The notes beneath the pieces were generated by a model. The model was not told the DNA's origin. It made no database searches and saw nothing but the letters and a program-made list of their open reading frames with translations. A stretch of 40,011 bases of DNA from Lineolata rhizophorae (taxonomy: Eukaryota; Ascomycota; Dothideomycetes; Lineolatales; Lineolataceae): positions 209,204 to 249,214 of the forward strand of contig MU001675.1 of assembly GCA_010093515.1 (NCBI GenBank). Reading direction: 5' to 3'. Each line of letters starts with the position of its first letter. Within the stretch, counting starts at the first letter, position 1. The position numbers and the translations under genes are program-made. Shown in pieces: positions 20,811 through 32,003 of this stretch.

Positions 20811-21910
20811 TGTGGAAAGATTGGGGCTTTTGCTAGATTTCGTGCGAGCCTTGCCGAGCTCGAAAAATGTTTCTGGACTGCCGGGAGCGAGGGACCGTTT
20901 GTTATCGATAAAGCTAGCACTAAAGACAAAATTGTCTGATTGGGCGCCAGCTTACGTAAGCAATATAGGTCAATTCATTTGTTCTCAGCAAGCAGCTAAA
21001 TTCCTACTACTCCGTAGCCGGCCGCGAACTGCGAACAAACCAACCAGTCGCACCACTAAAACGCCCGGCTGTCTTCGATAGCTACGACTATCTCATCCGC
21101 CTTCATCCTCAAGTAGCGACTAAGCTGCATACCATCTTTTGCTTTGCCTTAGCTGTATCGCGCACTCTACCACAACGTGGCATATCTTTTGTTATGATTA
21201 CAGGACTTTGAAAAGAAGCGCTGACCGCTCTCAGAAAAGTTACCCTCGACGAATGGTACCCCATACAGACACTTGATTAGGAAACGTTGCCGTGACAAGT
21301 ACAGCCAATTGCATCGTTTTGGAGCATGTCAGAGCAAGCTTCCATGAGACGAAGGCGGTGGATTCCGGACCTGAAGTCTACGTTTGGTAATTGGAACTCG
21401 CTATTCTTCGGGATCCCGCTCCTTCGTACGAGCTGCCGCACTCCTTCGGCCGAACCACCCTGCAGGCTAAACCACACGCTAAATTGACAGATCTCTGACT
21501 ATTACTTATTAGTAGCCCCAAAATGCGCACGGCGGCTACAAGCGAATTATCGATCATATTTGGTCTAGCTGAGAGTGTCGGGCCCCGGCCGAAGCCGGTA
21601 TTACGCAGGAATGGAACTAGCAGTCCACAAAAAAATCCACGACGTCGAGTGGCTGGCCGGTTCCGCTCCAGGCATTCCTGATTATTAGGGGCAATATACA
21701 TACATACTAATCATGTGTGGTGTGGAAAATTGTGTGCAAATAGCCGCAAGGTTCGTATTCATTGACACCGGATCCTTCCAGTTATCGACCTTCATGAAGA
21801 ATTTTTAGTCGAATGACTAGGGTACCCAAGGGAAGGGACCGGCCTTTTCAAGGTGTTGTACGTCTCGGTTCTCTCGGCGTCCAAATGCATCGGTTTCCTT
21901 GCTGGTTGAT
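20811..21910. promoter_or_regulatory. utp22 promoter region and 3' flank of the transporter gene
   Basis: No supported gene over about 1.1 kb. The half near 20811-21000 is the expected utp22 promoter. Several frames under 110 residues occur on the minus strand (21277-21701) but show no family features. Confidence 0.4.
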
Positions 21911-23720
21911 CTATGTCGTGTATCTGAACGATGGATGGTCATCTCCTAGGTTTTGGACTTTCTCCGGAGGGTACTCCAGCCTGTAGTCTCGTCCTCCCCG
22001 TTCACGTTTCCTATTTTCATAAAGAATCATGACGAACAAGACAAGGCTACAGAGTCCTCCCATCCAAAGCATTCCAAGGGATGTCCCGTATCCTGTCGGA
22101 TATTTTGGCCGCTCATTCCTAAGGAAGATATTGCTGCCAATAATTCCGGCTACGTTCCCAAAACTGACTTGCAGCCCGGCACCAATGGCCCGCTTGTAAT
22201 GTCCTCCCATGTTGTTAGATAGCCACACAAGAGCAATAGGAAGGCCAGCGTAAATGCCAATTTGCGTCAGGAATACAGCACCGTACTTGGCCTCTCGCGA
22301 AAGATTGTCCTGGTTTAGCAGCATCGCATGTCCGATCGTGCTGACGCAAACTCCGCCGAAAATAAACGAGAATCTATGGCGCAAACGGTCGCTAGCCCAC
22401 GCGGTAGCAAGCATGACAACAAGGCAGCAGGCGTACACAGGAATGGTGTGGACTTGGGCGTCGGAAGCCTCCCAACCGAACTCGTTCAGGATTGTTGGCA
22501 TGAAGAAAACAGCTGCCAATCCCGGCAAGCCGACCCCCATGTAAATGAAGGAGCTATGGACACAATGTCAGGCCAATTTTTGACTCATTCGAAACTTTCT
22601 GACCGTCGACTTACCATAACCATATTTTCCAATCTTTCAATATGAGCATCGCGGAAAACTTATTCAGCTTGTCCATCTGCGCGATGCCGCCAGCCCTATC
22701 TTCCTGGGTTCGATTCAGAAGGAACGTCTTTTCATTTTCAGTCAAAAACTTGCATGATTCCGGCCAATCAACGATTAAGAAGTACGATATTGCGGCAACA
22801 AATGCGGTCACGGCGCCTTCAATGATGAAAATCCTGTCAGTTGTAAGTGCTCATTAGCGTCGCATATTTTCTCGGGTTACTATGAGAAACGCACCACTGC
22901 CAGCCATTGTACCCAGCTCTCCCTTGTAGTTTGGCAATTGCAAACGCAAGAAGCTTGATTCTGTTAGTGATAGTCATACCAACGAGAGCCTTGTCATCTT
23001 ACTTACCCCTCCAAATGCGCCAGCAACCAAAGTGGAGCAAAAGAAGAAAGACAAACGTTTCTGAAACTCGTGGCGCTTGTAGTACATACTCGAAAGGTAT
23101 ATGATACCTATTGTCGTTAGCATTCTTACGCAATATTCAGATGGTTTTATACCGTACCTGGTAGCACACCTGCCTCAAATACTCCGAGGAAGAAGCGAAG
23201 AGCAACAAGTGCTTGATATGTCTTTACAAAGCCCATGCACATATTAATAATTCCTGAGTAAGTTAGTCTTGTTCCGCCGAAACACGGCAAGGTACAATAC
23301 CCCATACGAACATCAAGCTGCTGAGGTAGATCGGTGGTCGGACATGCTTGAGAAGAATATTGCTCGGTACTTCGAAGATAATATACGGAATGAAGAAGAT
23401 CTAATCTCTTGTAAGTTCCAGTTCATCCCGTTGGTTCCTCAGCTAAAACTAACAAACAGGGCGATGTTATAACGGCTTCCAGTCAACTCTAAGTCTTCTT
23501 GCATCCCTTGAATTCTTGCGTTCCCGATGTTGATGCGATCCAGAAAGCCGAGAACGTAGATAACGAAGAAGATCGGGAACACATGGAGGTCGACTTTCCA
23601 TAGCAATCGCGTTGCGGAGATGTTGCTTTCAGCCGACGGATCCACTGTTGACTCCTCATTTTCGGCGTACGCAACGTTTTTCTGTTCCGTATGGGGCTCC
23701 ACCAATTTGTCCGACGCCAT
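21911..23720 (-). CDS. MFS transporter, DAL5/allantoate permease (anion:cation symporter) family
   Basis: Plasma-membrane permease, probably for an organic anion such as allantoate, nicotinate or another vitamin-like acid; the substrate cannot be read from sequence. Seven exons: 23720-23454, 23400-23301, 23253-23158, 23107-23007, 22953-22895, 22833-22615, 22553-21911, with introns of 47-61 bases; 494 aa, normal for the family. The first loop carries LGFLDRINIGNARIQGM (ACS-type motif A). YNIALFIFFIPYIIFEVPSN, RFFLGVFEAGVLPGIIYLSS and GWQWIFIIEGAVTAF mark the N-terminal half; VGLPGLAAVFFMPTILNEFGW starts the C-terminal half. The cytosolic C-tail is polar (ENRKRERGG…). Start chosen at the ATG of MASDKLVEP; a longer N-terminus from 23882 is possible but atypical. 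All splice sites restore family-consistent sequence. Confidence 0.92.
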
Positions 23721-25709
23721 GGATGCAAAGAGGGATCCTGGGTTGGATTTCAAGAGGTCAGAGAACAGGTCGGAAGTCGGCGTGAAGCGAGGTTGGCAAT
23801 GCGGCAGACACGATATTATAACTGCGCCCGAAGCAAAAGCGCTAGGGCCCGAGGTTAGGGAAGCTCGGTGCCCGCACATCATATTGGCGGAATTGAGCAG
23901 TCACCTGAGGTCCAGAAGTAGGCAATGGGTTTAGCACTCGATGGACGATCGTGAGCACGCACATCCTTGGCGATGCATATACGGAGCAGGTTAATTTCTC
24001 GATCCAGTTAATACGCCGGGCGCTAACATGCAATAGAAGTGTAACGTCGCACCAAAATATGTTTCGCCCTGCATGGGTTCCATGTAGGTCTTAAATTGAC
24101 CCCACCTTGTCGACCGGGGTTTTAAATGCAGATCTGGACCCTTGCGGCTTTTCATTGGACGAGGACACGATGTTGCGGGGCCTTTTGCAAACGCTCTTCT
24201 AGAGGTTCTCGGTAGATGCACGGTAAGTCTTGTTTAGTTGCTGCGATTTGACATTCTGTCGTGTGCATCCTGGCACTTTTGAAGACTGCAACTCTCCCCT
24301 GTCGCAGCACCCATACTGTTCAATAGTCTTAGTACCACCACAATTATAAGCACGACCAACATTAGACCGCCGGCCGGTAGGAGCTCTTACACCACCATAT
24401 GACGCATAAGCTACGTGATTACGAGCATACACTATCGCATGCATGACTGAGCATCCGAGTGGAAATAGGCCTTGATGATTCCATGGAGAACTTCTGAACC
24501 ATGGGACCAAACCCTTCTCTTATTTTAGAGGCAGATGTATGACACGTTAATCCTTTCTAGAAACTCCACGCTAAGGTGTTGTTGTATCTCTTTCAAGTCG
24601 GTAAGTAAAAGCTGAGCCAAGATAAAAATGTTATAATAAAAATCACCAGACAAAATGCGGATATAAAAATGAGACAAGATAAGTGCAAACTTGTCATGTG
24701 ACTTGTCACATGATGCTGAAACGTTTAAGTTCACCTCAATCTTTCGCGACGCGAGGTCTACCTTAACATGGAAAGCACAGTACTATCACTGCAGGATAAT
24801 TTTCTGGAAAAATACTTTTGGAATTTCATTCGAATTACATGTTAGACATCTAATTATATGATTCTAGTAAAGCATTGACAATCAGTTAGATAGTAGTTGT
24901 ATTTACTGGAGTCTATATCCGTGCAATCAGAGGTTATATCAATAGTGAACAAGGTGAGTAAGAGGTGCATTTGGCGCGGTTCTAATTCCCTTATACTTTT
25001 ATAGGTAATCTGCGTGACATAGGTCGTTTAGTGCCGTTCAACTCGCTGTAGAGCATGATGCCAATGGAAAGCATTTGATGTACTGCAATCATTGCTGCTA
25101 GGTTTCATGAGCTATTTTATTAGGAGTGAACTCTACTGCTGCCCTCAACTTAATCCTTATATTTGCTTTTGTCTCCGCTGTAAAATTTTGCAGTTATATC
25201 CTATGATGAGAGTTCATATGAAACATAAAATTGAGGTGCTTCTTTGTCAGCACAGTCTCATGCTTTAAAGCCCTTGGATGCCTTTGCCTGCTATCTGCTC
25301 TGATATCTTGCTCAAATATGACACACGATATTAAGGATTTAACGGCGGGTCACGTAAGGATCGCTATACAATATGCCCGTCTTGATGATGACGCCGAGCT
25401 AGTCTAGCCCTGAGTGTCACATGTAACCGGATGTGCGCAAAAAAAAAGGAAAAAATCCCCCTCACGGTCGCGACTTCCGCCTAGATTCCTCAAGCTTCCG
25501 CAAGCTTGACACTAAGGACGAAATTTTCGCCACTTGCACTTCTTCCTTCTTTTCCTTCGTGCACCTCTCCAATCTCCTCCTCGTGTCACTCCAACACTTT
25601 TCCCAAAATCCCCTGGCTGTGCACATTTCCACGAACCCATCTTTTCCATCATTTTACTTGCTTCCACAGACGCTTTCTTTGCCAGCAGCGTCTTCCTACG
25701 TCGCTCGCT
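23721..25709. promoter_or_regulatory. 2-kb divergent intergenic region
   Basis: Lies between the divergently transcribed transporter and FHA-kinase genes and must contain both promoters. The right end (25540-25709) is a C/T-rich leader running to the kinase ATG. The middle (24500-25400) is AT-rich with no coding potential. A 20-base near-palindrome at 24694 is listed separately. Confidence 0.5.
24694..24713. promoter_or_regulatory. inverted repeat containing CATGTG/CACATG half-sites
   Basis: tcatgtgac and gtcacatga are perfect reverse complements separated by two bases. E-box-like half-sites in such an arrangement could bind a dimeric (bHLH-type) regulator of either flanking gene. This is pattern-based only. 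Confidence 0.3.
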
Positions 25710-28224
25710 ATGATGAATTGGCTGCGAGGCCGCAAGGCCTCGAACGCGTCTAACGCGACCAAAAATTCGGCGGCCTCGCGTCTCACCATTTCTGGTCCCC
25801 TGCCGCATCCAGCCCCCGCTCGTCCTATGCCGGGGCCGGTCGCACAGCAGCATCTTCGTCGCCCTGACGAAAATGGCCAAGGCGGCAACGCTTTCTCCAG
25901 CTCCCGCAAGGGCAAGCGTGTCGGCCCTATCAAGCAGGACGATGACGGCTTTCATTACCCGTTCGCGCGTCTGGTGCCATACAATACTGCCGCGCGTCTT
26001 GCCTTCCACGAGGTTGTCTCCATGGATGTCGTCCCCTCGCCGGTTATGCGCACGTACCACAAGCAGTTCATCCACGTCGAAGACTGCGAGCCGATTCCGG
26101 TATCTACGGCTGAGAGCGCGCGCTATTTTCCGGAGTTGAACAGCGAGCTCAACCAGGCCAATCCAGAGGACTCTGCGGCCGGCGTTTCTTCCCATCTTGT
26201 CTCTGGACATATTTTCCGGGGCCATTTCGACCTAGCGTTCACATCCAAGAACCTCAACAGCTTATATGGCTCTGGCGGATGGACTCTCGGCCGCGGTGAC
26301 TTCCAAGAACAGCTTGTGCTCTGTCAAGTCGATGGCGAGGGTCGCCCTAAGATTATCCGTCCATCCTTCGGAAAGCCCGTGTTTGCCGGTGGCGTGGACC
26401 TTCGTCTGGCCAGTTCCAGCCGTTACTCTGCTACCTTGCGTGGCATTCACGCGCGCTTCTCATATGATCGCTTCGGTAACCTCGTGTTCAAAGCAGACGG
26501 ACTAGCGGCGAATAACAAGCCTTCGTACCTTGACGGCCGTGTCTTCGTTGATGGGATTGAGCTTGTCTCTGGTGGTGGTGGCACCCACGACATGGTCGAG
26601 CAGATTGTGATGGACAAGCGTGCCAGCGTTATTCAGATCGGGGAATTGCAGTACATGTTCGAGTACTTGACGCCGGACACTGGCACTTCGTTGGGAAATA
26701 TGCTTACTGGCAAGGAGATTTACGAAGTGGAGATGAAGATCGAAGAACTGATCAGGGCACAGACAAAGGAGAAAAAGGCCAAGAAAAAGATGGAAGCATA
26801 CCCTTGGCGGGACGCTGCGTCACAAAAGTCGAAATTTGACGTGGAGATTGAAAAGCTCAAAGATAAACTAAAGACGAGGATCGACCCCGAGTTCCTGCTT
26901 AGAGAAGCCGAGTACCAGAGCATGCTTCGCAGGGCGTTCAAGTCGCATCCGCTGGGTTACCTTTTGCATTCAGAAATCATCCGCACCCCTAGTGTCCATG
27001 ATGAACGCATCAATAACTGGCAAGAGCGTGGTCGCGTTGGAGGTGGCAGGCACAGTGTTGTACGCGCTGCTCGCAATTGCATTAGTGGCGAGATTGGCGT
27101 GGCAAAGATCACAATGTGGGACTGTGGCTCAGTTACCCCTGGCGCGTCTAACCGGAACATAATCCCGAGCTGGTATACGAAAGGCCTTTTCAGAGGTAGT
27201 GCAGGCTCGGCGGTTACGAACGAGATCGCGGTTCTGAGGAAGCTTGAGGATTTGCGATGCGTAAGTACTGTTTATCGAAGTCAGCCCTTCATCGAATTTT
27301 CAGCATCTTTCAAGAGAGATCATATCTTACTACCTGCAATCATAGCGTTTCGTCCCCCGTGTGAAGCTGCACGCCTTCAAGACACGCAACGCATTTGGGG
27401 AGCGCCATCCTCATGCCAATGATCCTTATGCCGCAGAGAGCCACATGATCCTCACACCGCTGGCTCTATACGACCTTGATACCATCATGAAGTCTCCGAC
27501 TTCCTACCCGTTAGATACTCGCGTGGCCATCTTCCGTCAGCTGCTCGAGGGTCTCGCCGAAATGCACATGCGCGGAGTCTCTCACAACGACATTCGACCG
27601 GCCAACATCGGCATCGTTTCAATGAGCCCTGTCATCGTCGTCTTCCTGGACTTTGGTGAAGCCGGCATGAAGAAGCACGAGCATGGCACTACCGGAGAAG
27701 CTACTTCTGCTGGTCGCGCCAATGCTTCCCACGACTTTGTTGGGCCTTCGCCGCCTACTTCCATCCCGGCTGAGCTCCGCTCCCGCTCTAATGTTCGTAG
27801 CGACCCTGACCACGTTCCCTCGTACGTAGAAATCATTCAGGCATACCTCGCGCCGGAGAGGCTCTCTCGCCCAACTTTCTCAGATCCGGCCTACTCTCCG
27901 GCTAGCGACGTTTGGGCTCTCGGTGTTGTAGGCATGCAGCTCCTGCTAACGGACGGAGAAATTCCGTGGTACTACGGGACGCTTGGACAGCGCCCTGATG
28001 CTTATATGGAGTTGCGTCATGAGTTCTTGAGCTTTAGACAGATTTTAACGCAGGAGGAGGTCTGTGCCAATTTCCTCTGGACGGAGGGTCGGGCTAAGAT
28101 TGGCGAGGCAGGAAATATGAGCCAGCAGCAGAGGATCATCAGTGTTATCGAGGCGATGTTGGCTTGGAAGCCTGAAGATAGGGTCACGCCTCTGGCTGTG
28201 TTGGAGAGCGGATACTTGTTCTGA
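25710..28224 (+). CDS. FHA-domain plus protein-kinase-fold protein, 809 aa
   Basis: Two exons, 25710-27260 and 27346-28224, with a gtaagt donor and a catag acceptor; phase 0. Start is the ATG pair at 25710, because no ATG exists further upstream in this frame. Residues 1-70 are basic, Ser/Pro-rich and disordered. An FHA-like phosphothreonine-binding domain spans about 185-318: GGWTLGRGD, LRGIHARFSYD (usual S/R..H..), GRVFVDG and a final β-strand LQYMFEYL. A Lys/Glu coiled-coil-like segment follows (KIEELIRAQTKEKKAKKKM). The kinase domain occupies about 440-805: G-loop GRVGGGRHSVV, VAK (K466), αC Glu in NEIAVLRKL, HNDIRPANIGI (D599), DFG (D619), YLAPERLS and SDVWALGVVGMQLL. All catalytic residues are present although HRD is HND. 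The downstream neighbour is a P-loop ATPase on the same strand. Substrate and pathway unknown. Confidence 0.85.
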
Positions 28225-29614
28225 AGTTTAGTCGGGTTGGAGATGACGTGTGGTTGGAGTTGTCACGTGGTGGTGGACGTGGTTGGTTCCATGGTTTGAA
28301 TTCTCGGGTGGTAACCGGTGTGGCTCATGGTCTGGACAGTCTCTGATGGTGAAAAGGTTGCACCGTTGCAGAAACTGACAGAAGTTTTGAGGAATGGTGC
28401 AATTATCCTTGTTACTAGAACCCCATAAAAAGAAAACAAAAAAAGATACTACTGTACAACTTGATCAAACACGGGTGGTTCAACAGGCAACAAATGCTAT
28501 GGCTACTTTGATACGAGCTATAATCACGAGATGCTAGTAGGCTAGAAGCTGATGTGAGCAGGCTGAAAGCTAATGCAGCTCAGCAGGCAACTGGAAATTG
28601 ACAATAAGCCTTGCAATCTTGACGTTTTAGCGCAAAATCTCTCCAAAGAAACTTACAGTAATAGAAAAATGCTGTTGAAGGCATTTGGTAGTGGACTATT
28701 ACCTATGTTAGATTCAACAAATTTGATGTTACCGTGAACAGATACAACCGAAGTGGGCGCTTGTGTCTCTAAGTGGAAAGTATTGGACTGGATTAGGCAG
28801 GTGTGTCAAGTTGTAATTTGTGTTTACGTTTTTTAAACATCGGAACTATAGTAAACTCTGTGCTTAATGAATAGTAAGTGTACGTTGGTATATTCAGGAA
28901 TACGCGAAGACATGGGAGGGAAACGTAAATGCCAAAGGTCTCGGAATATAATTAAGAACTGTACAAGGAAATGGGTTGACATGTAAGACAGTGTTAGGTA
29001 AACTAAATCTTAGAACGCGGTAGGCGTAGAGTGCCCTGAAAACAAGGAGCCAACTATCCTACGACAATCTAGAAGATTGGAATAGTACAAATTGATCTAA
29101 GAAGAGCTGCCTTGTAGGAAGAGATTAACTCTTTTAGGCATAATACAAGGACTCAAACATGCTAAGATTCGCACGTATAAACGGTAAACATTGTTGGGCA
29201 TGCATGAAGTACCAGATCTAACAGTTATACTTACTAAGAGGCATTAGCAGGGTTGTTTTGTACTAGTTCTTTTAGACTTTAGCCTGTTTAATGAGCCTAG
29301 GTGAATGCCCTTTAATGGTGTTACTTCCCAAGCAAACACAAACACAGAATATTCCACGTGGTAACCTCCTAGGCAACACCCAAATTATTTATAAATTTTC
29401 CGGTCCTCCGGGCTGCCACCCACACAAACACCTATGCGCCGTAGCCATGTCAAAATTCTTCTCCAACCTTTTTCCATCATCACTTTCGTCTCTCTAAACC
29501 TTCTCACCATCAGCTTTTGGCACCGCACAACAACGGCATCAATCTCGTCTCTCCAAACCTTCTTTCACCATCAACTTTCAGCACCGGCATCACATCAAAA
29601 CAACAGCAGCAACA
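28225..29614. other. 1.4-kb AT-rich spacer and ATPase-gene promoter
   Basis: No intact reading frame. At 28480-28720 a broken, frame-shifted coding-like stretch rich in Leu/Lys/Gln codons may be a relic of a coiled-coil protein or transposon, but I cannot assign it. The last 200 bases (29420-29610) are C/T/CA-rich, as expected of the leader of the next gene. Confidence 0.4.
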
Positions 29615-32003
29615 ATGGGTAAGTCATCCACGTTATTATATCATCGTGAAATGGGATATCACGTCTTTTAGCTAAAATGAATAACCCGACAGACGATAGT
29701 GAGGCTAGCGAGTTCGCTGGCTACATTCAGCTTCTGAACGCGTCCCTTCGCGGCGGCACCCATGGCACGGCCGAGCAAGCCGCCTATGCTAAGCTTGCAG
29801 AGGAACTGAAGATGGCTCCGCTGTTCTCGTGGTCTGTCAAGAATTATGTTACATTGATGGCATCGGCGGCCGGCAGCCATGCTAACCCGAGCCATTTGAT
29901 GTTTCCCCAATACGGTCTTCTTGGGTGTGAGCGCCGGATGAGCACCGGTGATCTTGCACCTTGGCGTGTTGCCGCAGCGCCCGAGTCGTCTCCAGACCCG
30001 GTGTTGTTAAACACCAACACGCCGTGGTCTGCATTCATCTGCGGCTCACAGGGTAGTGGCAAGAGTCACACCCTCTCTGTCATGCTTGAGGCATGCCTCC
30101 AGTCCATCACGCCGACCGTGCCTCCCGTTTCCATCGCTCGCTGCCCCAATCCTCTCGCGGGCATCGTGTTCCACTATGACACGGCACATATGTCTGGCCA
30201 GGTCTGCGAGGCCGCCTACTTGTGCTCCGTGGGCATCAAGGTCCGCGTCCTTGTGTCGCCTAGCAACTACTGGTCGCTCAAGGAATCCTACGATAACTTG
30301 CCAGACGCAAGCCAGAACTTGGTGGTCCAGCCACTGCAGCTGCGCCCGGAGGATCTAAATATGACTAGAATGATGCAGCTCATGGCCTGTTCGTCGAGCA
30401 ACAGCGAAGTTCCCTTGTATATGGAGGTAAGAACCACTTACACCTCCGCTAACCGGTTCCGATCTTGCAGCAACGAAAACAGACGAATATTGTGAAATGG
30501 AAAACTGACTGATGACTTCAAACATAGGTTGTTCGCCGTGTTATCCGTGAGATGGCCATTGCCAATGGTCGTATCGACTACGCAGACTTCGTGCGTAAGA
30601 TCACATACTCGAGTAACCTTGATGTCCGCCAAGGCTCCATGCTTCGCACGAGGCTTGACCTTCTTGAGAGTTTCATGAGCCAGTCAACTGCCTTGGCTTC
30701 TGCTCAATCGACCCACGGCCAGGGTAGTAGCAGCCAAAAAAATAGTGGCAAGGGCAGTGCGAGTGGCTCCCGCTCCCATAAAGATGACATTGTCGTGACC
30801 AATAGGGTCTGGAATGAGGACGATATTTTCAAGGGCGAGCCGGGAACCCTGACGGTGATGGACCTCACCGATCCTTTCATCGATGCGCACACGGCATGCA
30901 ACCTGTTCGACATATGTCTTTCTATCTTCATGGAGCGCAATTCGAACATTGGCAAGGTCGTCGCACTCGACGAAGCACATATGGTAGGCTTTTCTAATCT
31001 GAAATCGCCTTCTTTTTCACATGCCGCCTGTCTGTTTCGACAAACCACTAACTTCTTCGAAAGTATGTCAAAGATCCACAGGACGGTGAACCGTCACCCT
31101 TGTCGGCCAACCTGCTTCGTCTCATTCGCCAACAGCGCCATCTCGCGACGCGCATCATCATCGCCACTCAGGAGCCGACAATTTCCTCGAGTCTTCTTGA
31201 CCTGTGCTCCATTAGCATAATTCACCGCTTTTCGTCTCCAGCATGGTTCAAACGCCTCCAGGGCCACCTCGCGGGAATGCTCTTCGTGGACAACGACTCG
31301 GATGAAGAGGCTAACGAAAAGGGCGGTAAGCCCAATAGCCTCCGTGATAACGAGGCCATGGCCCTCTTCAACGAGATTGTCAGCATGAATCTGGGCGAGT
31401 CGCTGCTAATTTCGCCGGGCAGCTTCCTCCATGTGGACGCCAATGGATCTGTTCCGAAGCTGAATTCAAAGCGTGTGCGTTTCACTACACGTGTTAGAGC
31501 GAGCGCTGATGGGGGCCGCAGCAAGCTTGCTGTTCAGTAAGTTCCTAACCACCCTTGACTTTGCTGCGTGGATTTTCTTCCCTTTATTTCTTTCTCTCTC
31601 TCTCTCTCTCTCTCTCCCCCCCCCCTTCCCTTTTTTTTTTGGCATTTGTCGATACTGATGGGCGTATAGAATTCTCGATAAAGAAGCGGCCAAAACCAAA
31701 ACCAAAAAAGACCAAACCATGGAAACACTAAATACCGGAAAGGATTCGGCCAAAGGTGAAAAGAAACCGGCCGCGGCAAAGGCTTCGGTTAAAGAGGAGC
31801 AAGAATTGAACGGCGGAAAGAAGGCGGCGAAAGAAGATACTGAAAAAGAAGCGGACTTCCTCCAAGACGCTACAAAGAAGTTTGAGATCAAGACAGACCA
31901 AGAGGAGGAAGAAGTCAAAAAGAAGTACACCCCCAAATCCAGGAGGGAATTCAAGCATCAAACGGGTGGACAGACCAACGGTAACGGTGCTCACAACTAC
32001 TAA
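29615..32003 (+). CDS. HerA/FtsK-superfamily-like P-loop ATPase, 673 aa
   Basis: Five exons: 29615-29618 (only ATGG), 29672-30426, 30528-30983, 31064-31536, 31670-32003. Walker A is GSQGSGKS (about residues 126-133). Walker B is VVALDEAH (D401, E402). The sensor strand RIIIATQEP (about 435-443) followed by a His-Arg-Phe strand (IIHRFSS) is the HerA/FtsK/VirB4 pattern, so this is probably a ring-forming translocase-type ATPase. I recall similar uncharacterised proteins, with the same GSQGSGKSHTLS and LYMEV blocks, in many Sordariomycetes. The Ser/Gly/Lys-rich insertion at about 310-330 is disordered. The last exon adds a Lys/Glu-rich tail of about 110 residues. No signal peptide or membrane segment. 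The last donor, CA|GTAAGT, contains an in-frame TAA, so retention of intron 4 gives a 563-residue form without the tail. Confidence 0.85.
31591..31640. repeat. (TC)n-C(n)-T(n) microsatellite within intron 4
   Basis: About eleven tc units are followed by a C run and a T run, all inside the intron 31537-31669. It replaces the normal polypyrimidine tract and lies upstream of the gtatag acceptor. It may vary in length and affect splicing of the C-terminal exon. Confidence 0.85.

Noticed and set aside
25506-25709. 68-residue N-terminal extension of the FHA-kinase
   Set aside because: The extension starts at TTG, not ATG, and is a C/T-rich leader; the ATG at 25710 is the first in frame.
28480-28720. 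Possible relic coding stretch downstream of the FHA-kinase gene
   Set aside because: Reading needs several frame shifts and stops, and no family could be recognised, so it is not listed as a pseudogene.
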